A stretch of DNA of 35,940 nt from Dethiobacter sp. (lineage in GTDB: Bacteria > Bacillota > Dethiobacteria > DTU022 > UBA8154): contig QZJM01000062.1 of NCBI GenBank assembly GCA_003605065.1, positions 1-35,940 of the forward strand, read 5' to 3'. Below the pieces are notes generated by a model. It worked only from the letters and a program-made list of their open reading frames with translations. It did not search any database and was not told where the DNA came from. The translations under genes and the position numbers were made by a program. How positions within the stretch are numbered: the stretch's first letter is position 1; every line of letters starts with the position of its first letter. This document shows, piece after piece, positions 1 to 7,608 of this stretch.

Positions 1-10
1 AAATAAATCT

Positions 11-52
11 AAAAAATAAAAACCCCCCGCTTTTTAATAAAGCTTAAGGGGC
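11..52 (-). terminator. Intrinsic terminator after RNase J gene
   Basis: Read on the minus strand, a CCCC...GGGG outer stem encloses a GCTTT/AAAGC inner stem with a short AT loop. It is followed directly by TTTTTATTTTTT. It lies about 115 bases past the rnj stop and is the likely transcript end. A second palindrome, ACCCTTTAAAGGGT at 59-72, lies between it and the gene. The stretch 1-168 shows no gene. Confidence 0.75.
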
Positions 53-168
53 TTCATTACCCTTTAAAGGGTTAACATGATTTGCTTAATTCTGTCAAGA
101 ACTATGGAAAAGTTATCGTAATATGGAAATAGACGTTTACAATAATGGATTACCAGAGTTTAAAAAAG

Positions 169-1857
169 TTATATTTCCATTATGACAGGTAAAATCATGG
201 GTTTCCGTCCTGTTTTTTCCCATAAAAATTTACCCATAGAGTCTCTGATACTATTTTTTATCGTAGGCCAGTCACTGACTTTTTTTAACATCAAGCTTTC
301 CAGTACCTTAGTAACGTTTTCTTTCGCTTCTTCCATTAATTGTTCCGATTCTTTAACATAAACAAATCCCCTGGATACAATGTCGGGTCCGGCAACGATC
401 CTTTTTTCTTTATTATCTATAGTCATAACAACAATAAATATCCCTTCTTTTGACAAGAGCTGCCTGTCTCTAAGAACGATACTTCCTACGTCACCTACGC
501 CAAGGCCATCGACAAATATACCTCCTGCTGAGACTGAAGACAAAACTCTTCCCTGTGAAGCAGAAAATTCCAGCATTGACCCGTTCTCCACAATAAAAAT
601 GTTTTCTTTTTTAACTCCCAGTTTCTCTGCTAATTGGGCATGATGGATCAAATGCCGGTATTCCCCGTGAACAGGTATTAAATATTTAGGGCGAAGTAAA
701 TTTAACATTAATTTTAATTCTTCCTGACTGCCATGTCCGGAAACATGAATACCCGAAATATTTTCATATATTACTTCGGCCCCCCTGCGGAAAAGATTAT
801 CAATAGTCCGGGAAACAAGCTTCTCATTACCGGGAATAGGTGAGGCCGCAATTACTACGGTATCATTTGGTATAATCTCCAATTTTCTGTGATTGGCATT
901 AGCAAGCCTTGCCAGTGCGGACATTGGTTCCCCTTGTGTTCCTGTAGTAAGGATCACCACACGGTTTTGGGGGAATTTTTTCACTTCATCCACATCAATC
1001 AGGGTATTAGGCGGAATATGGAGATAGCCAAGCTTTTGAGCAATCTCTACAACATTTACCATACTCCACCCATCAACAGCCAGTTTTCTTCCGGAAAAAC
1101 TGGCGGCATTGACAATCTGTTGGATACGGTGAACATTGGAAGCAAAGGTAACAATTATAATTCTTCCTTCGGCGGAAAGAAAAATTTCTTTTAGTTTTTC
1201 CCCCACTTCCTTTTCAGAGTGTGTATACCCGGGTCGTTCGGCATTGGTACTGTCAGATAAAGCCACAAGAACTCCTTCTCTTCCTAGCTCAGCCAGCGTG
1301 TGAAAATCAGTGATTTCTCCATGAACGGGAGTATGGTCAAATTTGAAATCGCTCGTATAAACAATAATACCTGCGGGAGTCTTTAAGACAATTCCTACAG
1401 AATCCGGAATACTATGGTTTGTAACAAAAAAGTTAATTTTAAAAGAAGAACCTATTTGAACTTCTTCTCCTGCTTTAATTTCTTTAAGAATAGTATCATG
1501 GAGCAATCCAGATTCTTCCAGCTTAATTTTTAAAAGACCCAGCGTCAACCTTGTTCCATAAACAGGAACATTTAATTTGGGTAGGATATAGGGTAAGGCT
1601 CCAATATGATCTTCATGCCCATGCGATAAAAAAATGGCTTTTATTTTGTTCTTATGTTCCAGAAGATAAGTTATATCCGGGATAACCATATCTACTCCCA
1701 ACATCTCATCTTCCGGAAACATTAACCCGGCATCTAAAACGATTATTTCCTGTCCGTAATGAATGACAAACATATTCTTGCCTATTTCACCAACACCGCC
1801 AAGGGGAATAATTAAAATTTTATCTAAAGAGCTTTCTTTTGGTTCTTTAGTTTGCAA
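169..1857 (-). CDS. rnj: Ribonuclease J
   Basis: This is an RNA-degrading enzyme of the metallo-beta-lactamase/beta-CASP family, acting in mRNA turnover and rRNA/5'-end processing as endonuclease and 5'-3' exonuclease. The metal-binding signature SHGHEDHIG lies at residues 78-86. Other family blocks (TSDFKFDH, DSTNAERPGYT, a beta-CASP domain with TTGTQGEPMSAL, and HVSGHGSQEEL) follow in the right order. At 562 residues it is full length. The start is TTG, with AGAGGTG about 10 bases upstream on the minus strand; no ATG occurs before residue 29. It sits after dapA, as rnjB does in Bacillus, but has its own promoter and the dapA terminator lies between them. Only one RNase J is visible here, so J1 versus J2 cannot be decided. 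Confidence 0.95.
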   Translation of the reverse strand: MQTKEPKESSLDKILIIPLGGVGEIGKNMFVIHYGQEIIVLDAGLMFPEDEMLGVDMVIPDITYLLEHKNKIKAIFLSHGHEDHIGALPYILPKLNVPVYGTRLTLGLLKIKLEESGLLHDTILKEIKAGEEVQIGSSFKINFFVTNHSIPDSVGIVLKTPAGIIVYTSDFKFDHTPVHGEITDFHTLAELGREGVLVALSDSTNAERPGYTHSEKEVGEKLKEIFLSAEGRIIIVTFASNVHRIQQIVNAASFSGRKLAVDGWSMVNVVEIAQKLGYLHIPPNTLIDVDEVKKFPQNRVVILTTGTQGEPMSALARLANANHRKLEIIPNDTVVIAASPIPGNEKLVSRTIDNLFRRGAEVIYENISGIHVSGHGSQEELKLMLNLLRPKYLIPVHGEYRHLIHHAQLAEKLGVKKENIFIVENGSMLEFSASQGRVLSSVSAGGIFVDGLGVGDVGSIVLRDRQLLSKEGIFIVVMTIDNKEKRIVAGPDIVSRGFVYVKESEQLMEEAKENVTKVLESLMLKKVSDWPTIKNSIRDSMGKFLWEKTGRKPMILPVIMEI

Positions 1858-1911
1858 AAAAAAATAGCACCTCTCTTTCTATGAATATTTCCGACCAAGA
1901 TAATTAAATTA

Positions 1912-1940
1912 ATTATACTTTAATTTTATGCAAAGAGCAA
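1912..1940 (-). promoter_or_regulatory. Sigma-A-like promoter of rnj
   Basis: On the minus strand TTGCTC (1935-1940) is followed after 17 bases by a perfect TATAAT (1912-1917). It lies between the dapA terminator and the rnj ribosome binding site. The -35 is weak (TTG only) but the -10 and spacing are ideal. Confidence 0.6.
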
Positions 1941-1948
1941 ATAATAAC

Positions 1949-1976
1949 AAAAAAACGCCTCCGGTTCTTGGAGGCG
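1949..1976 (-). terminator. Intrinsic terminator after dapA
   Basis: On the minus strand, a 7-bp GC-rich stem CGCCTCC/GGAGGCG with a 7-base loop is followed by TTTTTTTG. It starts 30 bases past the dapA stop and separates dapA from rnj. Confidence 0.9.
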
Positions 1977-2005
1977 CCTAAGTTTCTCTGCTTTAAAAGA
2001 ACTTT

Positions 2006-2890
2006 TTAAAGAAGATTAAAATCGTGCAGCAAGTTCTTTAAATTTCCAATCATATGTTCCGGTAAGGAACTTAATGGCAATCTTGGCTCGCCAACAGCCA
2101 TACCGACCATATTCATGGCCGCTTTTAGAGGTATGGGATTTGTTGTTGTAAATAACCCTTTAAACAGGGGCATTAACTTTTGGTGTATTTTTACAGCCTT
2201 TTCAATTTTTCCAGCAAAAAAACAATTAATCATTTCCTTGATTTCCGGTCCGACCAGATGAGAAGCAATACTGACAACACCTGCCCCGCCCACACTTAAA
2301 ACAGGAAGTGTCATGGAATCGTCCCCGCTATAAACTGTAAACCCTTGCGGTGCTCCGGCACAAATATATGTAATCTGTTCCAGGTTAGCGCTGGCTTCTT
2401 TAATGGCAACAATGTTATCCAGCTCAGCCAGTTTTAATGATGTTTCACTCGTTAGATTCACAACAGTCCTTCCTGGAACATTATATAACATTACCGGCAG
2501 TGACACAGCTTCGGCGATACTTTTAAAATGCCGGTAAAGCCCTTCCTGGGGAGGTTTATTGTAGTAAGGGGTAACCAGCATTATACCGTCCACTCCTGCT
2601 TCTTCCGCTTTTACACTCAATTCCATGGACTCCCGGGTTGAATTCCCGCCGGTCCCGGCAATTACTTTTATTCTTCCTTTAACCACATCTACGACGGTTT
2701 TATATATATTTATTTTTTCTTCCCTGGAAAGTGTTGGAGATTCTCCCGTAGTTCCTGTCAGTACAAGTCCATCGGAGCCTTTATATAAAAGAAATTCGGC
2801 CAATTTTGCCGTTTTATCATAATCTACCCCCAGGTTTTCATCAAAAGGAGTTACCATAGCGGTTATTAAACTGCCAAAATCACTTTGCAA
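2006..2890 (-). CDS. dapA: 4-hydroxy-tetrahydrodipicolinate synthase
   Basis: Condenses pyruvate with aspartate semialdehyde in the lysine/diaminopimelate pathway. Its product line also feeds dipicolinate synthase, encoded just upstream. It is a TIM-barrel lyase with GTTGES (residues 46-51), the tyrosine motif YNVPGRT (from Y136) and the Schiff-base lysine in IKEAS (K164), at the usual length of 294 residues. A longer frame can be opened from a TTG at 2911. However, AAGGAGGT lies inside that extension, 8 bases before a second TTG at 2888-2890, so the shorter start is preferred. It has its own strong promoter. The asd and dapG genes found between spoVFB and dapA in Bacillus are absent here. 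Confidence 0.95.
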   Translation of the reverse strand: MQSDFGSLITAMVTPFDENLGVDYDKTAKLAEFLLYKGSDGLVLTGTTGESPTLSREEKINIYKTVVDVVKGRIKVIAGTGGNSTRESMELSVKAEEAGVDGIMLVTPYYNKPPQEGLYRHFKSIAEAVSLPVMLYNVPGRTVVNLTSETSLKLAELDNIVAIKEASANLEQITYICAGAPQGFTVYSGDDSMTLPVLSVGGAGVVSIASHLVGPEIKEMINCFFAGKIEKAVKIHQKLMPLFKGLFTTTNPIPLKAAMNMVGMAVGEPRLPLSSLPEHMIGNLKNLLHDFNLL

Positions 2891-2923
2891 AAGCCCAGAC
2901 CTCCTTACCAATGGTTCGTAGTT

Positions 2924-2952
2924 ATTATAACAAAATCAATAGCTCTTTTCAA
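2924..2952 (-). promoter_or_regulatory. Strong sigma-A-like promoter of dapA
   Basis: TTGAAA (2947-2952), 17 bases, then TATAAT (2924-2929) on the minus strand. The predicted RNA start is near 2917, about 27 bases before the TTG start codon. dapA is therefore likely transcribed independently of the sporulation genes upstream. Confidence 0.75.
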
Positions 2953-2979
2953 ACAAAAGTATACGGACAAATTTGCTTC

Positions 2980-3582
2980 TCAAAATTGACAATGAGGATT
3001 GTTGGCAATTAATACAGGTTGAATTTGTTCCTTTTTTAAAGCTTTTTCAATTGTGGGAATGAGAAGATCCATCCTGGAAATTAGTGAGTTGGGTTTTTGT
3101 TGTGGATCATCCTGTCCAAAGGGCACCATAAAGATATTTTTAGTGGAGAGTAAGATACCGATGTTTTTGGCATTTAATCCAAGGCCGTCATTAGTAGCGA
3201 TGGCCAGAACAACAGGCCTTTGATTTCTTAACTGCGATTTTGCCGACATTAAAACAGGTGTATCTATAATGCCATTAGCCAGCTTGGCAAGAGTATTTCC
3301 TGTACAGGGAGCAATTACGATTAAATCAAATAGTTTTTGAGGGCCGACAGGTTCTGCCTCCACAATATTTTTAATTATGCTATTACCGGTAATCTTTTTT
3401 AACTGTTCCTTTATTTTTTTTGCTTCTCCAAAACGCGTATTGGAATGGTTAACTGCGGGAGAAATGATTGTAAAAACCTCTACGCCAGTATTGACAAGCT
3501 TTTCAATCTGGGGAAATATTTCTCCGATTGTACAATGAGAGCCTGTTAAGGCAAAACCTATTTTAATTCCTCGAAGATTCAA
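2980..3582 (-). CDS. dpaB: Dipicolinate synthase subunit B
   Basis: This is the flavoprotein-like subunit of dipicolinate synthase (SpoVFB), which makes the Ca-dipicolinate stored in the spore core. The 200-residue protein has the flavoprotein fold pattern seen in DpaB: KIGFALTGSHC at the N-terminus, VIAPCTGNTLAKLANGI in the middle (residues 90-107) and VLAIATNDGLG. The start is TTG, preceded by AGAGGTG at 7 bases. It overlaps the dpaA stop by 4 bases (TTGA), so translation is probably coupled. Its presence marks the organism as a spore former using the DpaAB route. Some Clostridia lack DpaAB and use EtfA instead. Confidence 0.93.
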   Translation of the reverse strand: MNLRGIKIGFALTGSHCTIGEIFPQIEKLVNTGVEVFTIISPAVNHSNTRFGEAKKIKEQLKKITGNSIIKNIVEAEPVGPQKLFDLIVIAPCTGNTLAKLANGIIDTPVLMSAKSQLRNQRPVVLAIATNDGLGLNAKNIGILLSTKNIFMVPFGQDDPQQKPNSLISRMDLLIPTIEKALKKEQIQPVLIANNPHCQF

Positions 3583-4484
3583 TATTTTTCACCTCTCTTT
3601 AAATGAGACACAATCAAATCAGGATAAACTTTACATAAAATTTGCGCGGCTGTTTTGGGGGCAACTTTACCTGGCAATCCAGGCAAGGAGATTGCTTTTA
3701 TATTCAACCTTTTAGCTACGGTAAAATCAACTCCTCCCGGATGGGTGGCGATATCAATAATAAGAGATGACTTATTGGTACGGTACAGAACCTCCGCATT
3801 TAACACAGGAACAGGGATCGTGTTAAAGATAATATCAGCCCTGTAAATTTCTTCAGCAAGACGGTCAATAGGTAGAGGGTTCATCTTAAAAGCTTCTATC
3901 CAGGCAAGGACTTCTTTCCTCCTCACCGCCACAGTAACATCTGCTCCCAGAGCTTTTAAAGTATTAGCTAAAATTGTTCCACATCTACCAAAACCAAGGA
4001 CAAAACTATGGCTGTTATGTATGGTAAAATCTGTATTTGTCATAGCCACCTGAATAGCCCCTTCGGCGGTTGGTACAGCATTGGGAATAGAAACTTCATC
4101 CATATCCCTTGTCTCGCACACTACTATGCTTTTTTGCACCAGAATTTCACGTAAAGTCGGACATATATAACCGGCCATAACGAGGGTTTGGGGATTAATG
4201 GCATTTAAAATCTTTATTTCATTTAAAAAAACTTTATTTTGGGCAAAGGGAGCATAAACTTCACCATTTGCTTCAATACCTGTAAGAGGAGTTATAATGA
4301 CATGAGATAACTTTATGGATTCGATCAGGTTATCGGTAAGAGTAATTCCTTTCAGGTAAGGATACTTTTCAAAACCGTATAAGTAAACATTCGCTCCAAT
4401 TTTTTTTAAATGCGCATAAAGTTCTATTTCTCTTCTATCTCCGCCGATGATCAGAATGTTCAATCCCAATAAAATAATATCCAA
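3579..4484 (-). CDS. dpaA: Dipicolinate synthase subunit A
   Basis: This is the NAD(P)-dependent dehydrogenase-like subunit of dipicolinate synthase (SpoVFA), expressed in the mother cell in Bacillus. Features are an N-terminal Rossmann-like IIGGDRREIE, a second nucleotide-binding motif VLGFGRCGTILANTLKALGA, and the family's LPGLPGKVAPKTAA near the C-terminus. The frame can be opened at a GTG (4499), but that GTG is itself part of the ribosome binding site (GAGGTG). The TTG at 4482-4484, 7 bases after it, gives 301 residues, close to the Bacillus protein. It overlaps dpaB by 4 bases and is preceded by a sigma-K-like promoter. Confidence 0.92.
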   Translation of the reverse strand: MDIILLGLNILIIGGDRREIELYAHLKKIGANVYLYGFEKYPYLKGITLTDNLIESIKLSHVIITPLTGIEANGEVYAPFAQNKVFLNEIKILNAINPQTLVMAGYICPTLREILVQKSIVVCETRDMDEVSIPNAVPTAEGAIQVAMTNTDFTIHNSHSFVLGFGRCGTILANTLKALGADVTVAVRRKEVLAWIEAFKMNPLPIDRLAEEIYRADIIFNTIPVPVLNAEVLYRTNKSSLIIDIATHPGGVDFTVAKRLNIKAISLPGLPGKVAPKTAAQILCKVYPDLIVSHLKRGEKY

Positions 4485-4507
4485 ACAACAACACCTCACT
4501 TTAAAAC

Positions 4508-4535
4508 TATACTATGAAATATATAATAAGACTGT
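4508..4535 (-). promoter_or_regulatory. Sigma-K-like promoter of dpaAB
   Basis: On the minus strand AC (4534-4535), 17 bases, then CATAGTATA (4508-4516). This matches the sigma-K pattern AC-N16/17-CATANNNTA. spoVF is a sigma-K gene in Bacillus subtilis. Predicted initiation is about 7 bases downstream, just before the GAGGTG ribosome binding site. Confidence 0.6.
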
Positions 4536-4586
4536 GAGCTTCATTTCAAACACCTTTAAATTAAAGGATTCATTTCGGAACAAATT

Positions 4587-4611
4587 AAAAACGCGCCATT
4601 TCTGGCGCGTT
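4587..4611 (-). terminator. Intrinsic terminator after the stress-protein gene
   Basis: A perfect 9-bp stem AACGCGCCA/TGGCGCGTT with a 4-base loop. On the minus strand it is followed by TTTTTAATTTG. It ends transcription from the gene at 4650-5138 before the dpaAB promoter. Confidence 0.9.
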
Positions 4612-4649
4612 ATAAGCAAGGATCTGCGAAATAAAAAACTGTTTTTTTC

Positions 4650-5138
4650 TTAATGCGCTTCCACGTCTTCCCCACCATAACGTTTCAAAACAGAAGTTAT
4701 CTGTGACACTTCATCATCTTTTGCTTTAACAGTTACGAGAATGTCCCCTCTTTTAACTCTTTCTTCAAAATGGCGTCCTCTTTCCTGGGGAATCCCAAAG
4801 TCAACCAGTCCTCCTACAAGTCCTCCCCCTACAACACCGGTAAGAAAAGCAGCCAGGGGCCCAGCAGCAATAATAGGGCCCACACCCGGTATAAGGAGTG
4901 CTCCGGCTCCCGCAAGTAACCCTGCGATTCCCCCCAGTGCTCCTCCGGTCATGACCCCATCTCCAAGATTTTGCCTTTCCATGGTCAGGCTTCCACGATC
5001 GTCATCTTCTTCCCGACCTTGTTTTTCCTTGGCGATAAGTGAAATTTCCCTTTCATTAAATCCCTGATCTTTCAATTCATTAATAGCTTCTTTGGCTCGA
5101 TCTTCACTACGAAAAACACCTATTACCGCTTTTGCCAT
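4650..5138 (-). CDS. YflT/GsiB-17M-like general stress protein with Gly-rich membrane segment
   Basis: A 162-residue protein starting AKAVIGVFRSEDRAKEAINE, which resembles the N-terminal domain of heat-induced/general stress proteins (YflT, GSP17M type). The middle (about 75-130) is a long Gly/Ala/Leu-rich hydrophobic stretch (GGALGGIAGLLAGAGALL and onwards), as in bacterial glycine-zipper proteins. The C-terminus returns to a soluble fold (RGDILVTVKAKDDE). The frame opens further upstream, but GGAGG lies 9 bases before the ATG at 5136-5138, which is the natural start. It probably forms its own unit, with a promoter candidate upstream and a strong terminator downstream. The molecular role is not known. 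Confidence 0.8.
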   Translation of the reverse strand: MAKAVIGVFRSEDRAKEAINELKDQGFNEREISLIAKEKQGREEDDDRGSLTMERQNLGDGVMTGGALGGIAGLLAGAGALLIPGVGPIIAAGPLAAFLTGVVGGGLVGGLVDFGIPQERGRHFEERVKRGDILVTVKAKDDEVSQITSVLKRYGGEDVEAH

Positions 5139-5160
5139 AAATGTTATACCTCCTGTTCCA

Positions 5161-5188
5161 ATTATCACTGTATCTGTATTATTTCCAA
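5161..5188 (-). promoter_or_regulatory. Possible promoter of the stress-protein gene
   Basis: TTGGAA (5183-5188), 16 bases, GATAAT (5161-5166) on the minus strand, about 20 bases before the ATG. The match is reasonable but the spacing is slightly short. No sigma-B-type GTTT/GGGTAT pair was seen. Confidence 0.4.
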
Positions 5189-5215
5189 CGAATTTCCTTC
5201 TATTCATATTGCGTA

Positions 5216-5677
5216 CTAGAATTTTCCCGTATGTCCGAATCCTCCGCCTCCACGATTCGAAAAAGGCAGCTCTTCCACTATTGTTAACTCTACTCTCGCT
5301 AAAGCATGAATAACTAGCTGCGCTATTCTTTCTCCTCTTTGAACAGTATAGATATTACTGCTTAAATTAATTAAAATAACTTTAATTTCACCCCTGTAAT
5401 CAGCATCGATGGTGCCGGGAGAATTTAAAAGGGTGATACCATGATTTAAAGCCAGTCCACTTCTGGGTCTCACCTGTCCTTCGTATCCAGGAGGTATGGC
5501 TAGAGCTATACCCGTCGGTATCAATTTATATTCCCCCGGCTGTAATAGAATACTTTCCTCTACAGCGGCAAGGAGATCCAACCCTGACGCCTGTTCACTG
5601 GCATAACCGGGCAGAGGTAGGTCTCCGGCATGAGGCAGCCTGGTTATTAAGACGCTTGTCCTTTCTGGTATTGGCAT
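5216..5677 (-). CDS. dut: dUTP diphosphatase
   Basis: Hydrolyses dUTP to dUMP, keeping uracil out of DNA and supplying dTMP synthesis. All five trimeric dUTPase motifs are present in order: ASGLDLLA, PRSGLA, GTIDADYRGEIKV, RGERIAQLV and the C-terminal P-loop-like RGGGGFGHTG. The length (153 residues) is typical. The start is ATG (5675-5677) with AAGGA about 9 bases upstream. It lies between the VanW/deacetylase operon and the stress-protein gene. Confidence 0.95.
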   Translation of the reverse strand: MPIPERTSVLITRLPHAGDLPLPGYASEQASGLDLLAAVEESILLQPGEYKLIPTGIALAIPPGYEGQVRPRSGLALNHGITLLNSPGTIDADYRGEIKVILINLSSNIYTVQRGERIAQLVIHALARVELTIVEELPFSNRGGGGFGHTGKF

Positions 5678-5772
5678 TATTTTTTATCCTTATCATCATA
5701 TTTTTAAATAAGTACTGTTTTTAGTTTATTTAATCGCCAGCTTATTGTCAATATATCTTGCACATGGAAAGG

Positions 5773-6606
5773 TTATTCCCAAATTTCAATTACCAGGCGA
5801 TAACCGTAAGTTGCTGTTTTGATCATTATGAACCTGTCCTTATTGTTCCTGAATTTGAAATCAAGATAATCTGAAACGGTGGCATCCATACCTTTGGGAA
5901 CATAGCCCACAGGCCTGCTGTGCGGGAAACGTTCCACGACTTCCAGTTTAGCCCTCCTTACCGCATTATATAACGTAGTGGAAACCTGGCACACTCCTCC
6001 CCCATACCCGGGGATAACCGAACCGCCGACGATAATAGGCGCCATTTGATAACCATGCTTCGCATCACGTGGCATGGTCGCCTTATTAAAAGAAAACACT
6101 TCTCCGGGAGCCAGTAAATAGTTATTGATGGAAGCTGCTGCCAGCCAGATATTATACCCTCTGCCTCCTCCTCCATATCCCGTCATAAAAGAGCTTTTTC
6201 TGGAACGGATATTTTTATATACATCTACGGTAATTTCAGGATCAAGAGGAATAATCACAGGATCATGCGTTGCATATGGTTTTGAATTCATAATCATTGT
6301 CACAGTAGCATTAATATCAATCTTTTTCCCATATATTTCCGGCAGCATTTGACCCGTAAGAGGATCCAGGTAAGCATTTCTGGGCCGTACAAAATAATTC
6401 CGGCTGATGGACAGAACATGGTCATAGACTTCTTGTTCCAGCTTTTTCTCCAGCGGTATACTCTCCAGATAAACCCCTGCCGGAACACCATACTTCATTC
6501 GCCTGTAGCTGTCTCCAATGCTAACAGCCAGGCAGCCGGTCATGATCAACATGGTTATTAAAGAAATTGTTGTTCCTTTTATACTTAAAATACAAATTTT
6601 TTTCAT
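5773..6606 (-). CDS. VanW family protein
   Basis: A 277-residue exported or membrane-anchored protein. Residues 7-30 form a hydrophobic signal or anchor segment. It contains MTGC near residue 25, a weak lipobox candidate because Met at -3 is unusual. The C-terminal half (about 165-277) is a VanW domain, with LAPGEVFSFN, GGGVCQVSTTLYNA and HSRPVGYVP. The function of VanW is unknown; family members occur with cell-wall and vancomycin-resistance genes but do not themselves confer resistance here by inference. Residues 38-130 align with the N-terminal region of the deacetylase-like protein encoded directly upstream (YGV..GV.LE, P.NA..DP, PE..G). The ATG overlaps the upstream stop by 4 bases (ATGA), showing translational coupling. 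Confidence 0.88.
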   Translation of the reverse strand: MKKICILSIKGTTISLITMLIMTGCLAVSIGDSYRRMKYGVPAGVYLESIPLEKKLEQEVYDHVLSISRNYFVRPRNAYLDPLTGQMLPEIYGKKIDINATVTMIMNSKPYATHDPVIIPLDPEITVDVYKNIRSRKSSFMTGYGGGGRGYNIWLAAASINNYLLAPGEVFSFNKATMPRDAKHGYQMAPIIVGGSVIPGYGGGVCQVSTTLYNAVRRAKLEVVERFPHSRPVGYVPKGMDATVSDYLDFKFRNNKDRFIMIKTATYGYRLVIEIWE

Positions 6607-7604
6607 TCTTGTTTATCCGGTGGATAATGCGGATTTAAAAGTTCAGCCATAGTAACAATGCTATAACCTTTATTTTTAATAACCGGGACAATTTCTTTCA
6701 AAAGAATTACTATATCAGCTGTTGGGTGCATAAGCACGATAGCCCCTTCATGAAGATTATCTAATACTTTGGATTTCATCTTTTCAACCCCGGGTTTTTT
6801 CCAATCGACAGTATCAATAGACCACAGAATGGTTCTCATCCCCTGACGGGATACTACCTCCAGAACCAAATCATTGTACTCTCCCTTATGTGGCGTAAAA
6901 TATAATGGATTTTGGCCTGTAGCAGTCTGAACAATATTATTAACATCTTCAAGACCGCGTTCCATTTCCTCTATGGAAATTTTCGTATACACAACGTTGT
7001 CCGTATGCCCGTGGTTTCCGAGCAAGTGTCCCCTACTGCTAATTTCTTTCATTAAATCTTCATTTTGCCCAGCCCATGTTCCCACGACAAAGAAAGTAGC
7101 ATGGGCACCTTCAGCGTTAAGAATTTCCAGCATGGGGAGAACGTATTCTGTTCCCCAGGCAACATTTATCATAAAGGTAATTTGCTTTTTCCGGGGATTT
7201 CCCTGGGTAATAATGGCCGATGGGTAGTCATCGATGGTTATATCGGGAAAAACCGTTTCATAAACGGGAAAAACATGTTCATCTTTAGAGGCAGACATAA
7301 TTTTGTTTACTGTCTCCTGCAAGTTAACCTCATAACCCCACAGTTCCGGAATTATGTAATTCACCCGGGGATCATACAAGGCATTAACCGGATTTAATTG
7401 CCACTCACCAAGTTTCGCCGCTACTATTTCCGTTACTTTTTTACGGGAAAACCCTCCTATGTCCTGCTCTAAAAATATTACACCCGGTTTAACACCATAG
7501 TAATGTTTAATTAAACTATCCTTAAACAAAAAAACACCACAAATAATTATTAATAAAAACAAAGAAACTAGTTTTGTTTTTGAAGAAATAAAAACAATAA
7601 ACAT
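6603..7604 (-). CDS. YlxY-like polysaccharide deacetylase-family protein with extra N-terminal module
   Basis: A 333-residue protein with an N-terminal membrane segment (about 5-30), an extra module (about 35-130) shared with the neighbouring VanW-like protein, and a C-terminal NodB-type deacetylase domain. The domain has the YlxY-like block INVAWGTEYVLPMLEIL in place of the catalytic TFDDG. It has GNHGHTD where H(S/T)xxH is usual, and FTPHKGEYN where FRPPYG is usual, so classical metal-dependent deacetylation is doubtful. ylxY follows pnp in Bacillus as well and is linked to sporulation. The start is ATG 7602-7604, 5 bases after GGAAGGTG; a longer frame from 7643 lacks a better site. It is packed between its two neighbours (4 bases to one, 4-base overlap with the other). 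Confidence 0.85.
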   Translation of the reverse strand: MFIVFISSKTKLVSLFLLIIICGVFLFKDSLIKHYYGVKPGVIFLEQDIGGFSRKKVTEIVAAKLGEWQLNPVNALYDPRVNYIIPELWGYEVNLQETVNKIMSASKDEHVFPVYETVFPDITIDDYPSAIITQGNPRKKQITFMINVAWGTEYVLPMLEILNAEGAHATFFVVGTWAGQNEDLMKEISSRGHLLGNHGHTDNVVYTKISIEEMERGLEDVNNIVQTATGQNPLYFTPHKGEYNDLVLEVVSRQGMRTILWSIDTVDWKKPGVEKMKSKVLDNLHEGAIVLMHPTADIVILLKEIVPVIKNKGYSIVTMAELLNPHYPPDKQE

Positions 7605-7608
7605 AAAA

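Noticed and set aside
4741-5067. Plus-strand frame opposite the glycine-rich stress protein
   Set aside because: Proline-rich translation is simply the complement of glycine codons.
5773-6606. Vancomycin resistance gene
   Set aside because: VanW-domain proteins are widespread in Clostridia without vanHAX-type genes; none of those is present, so resistance is not implied.
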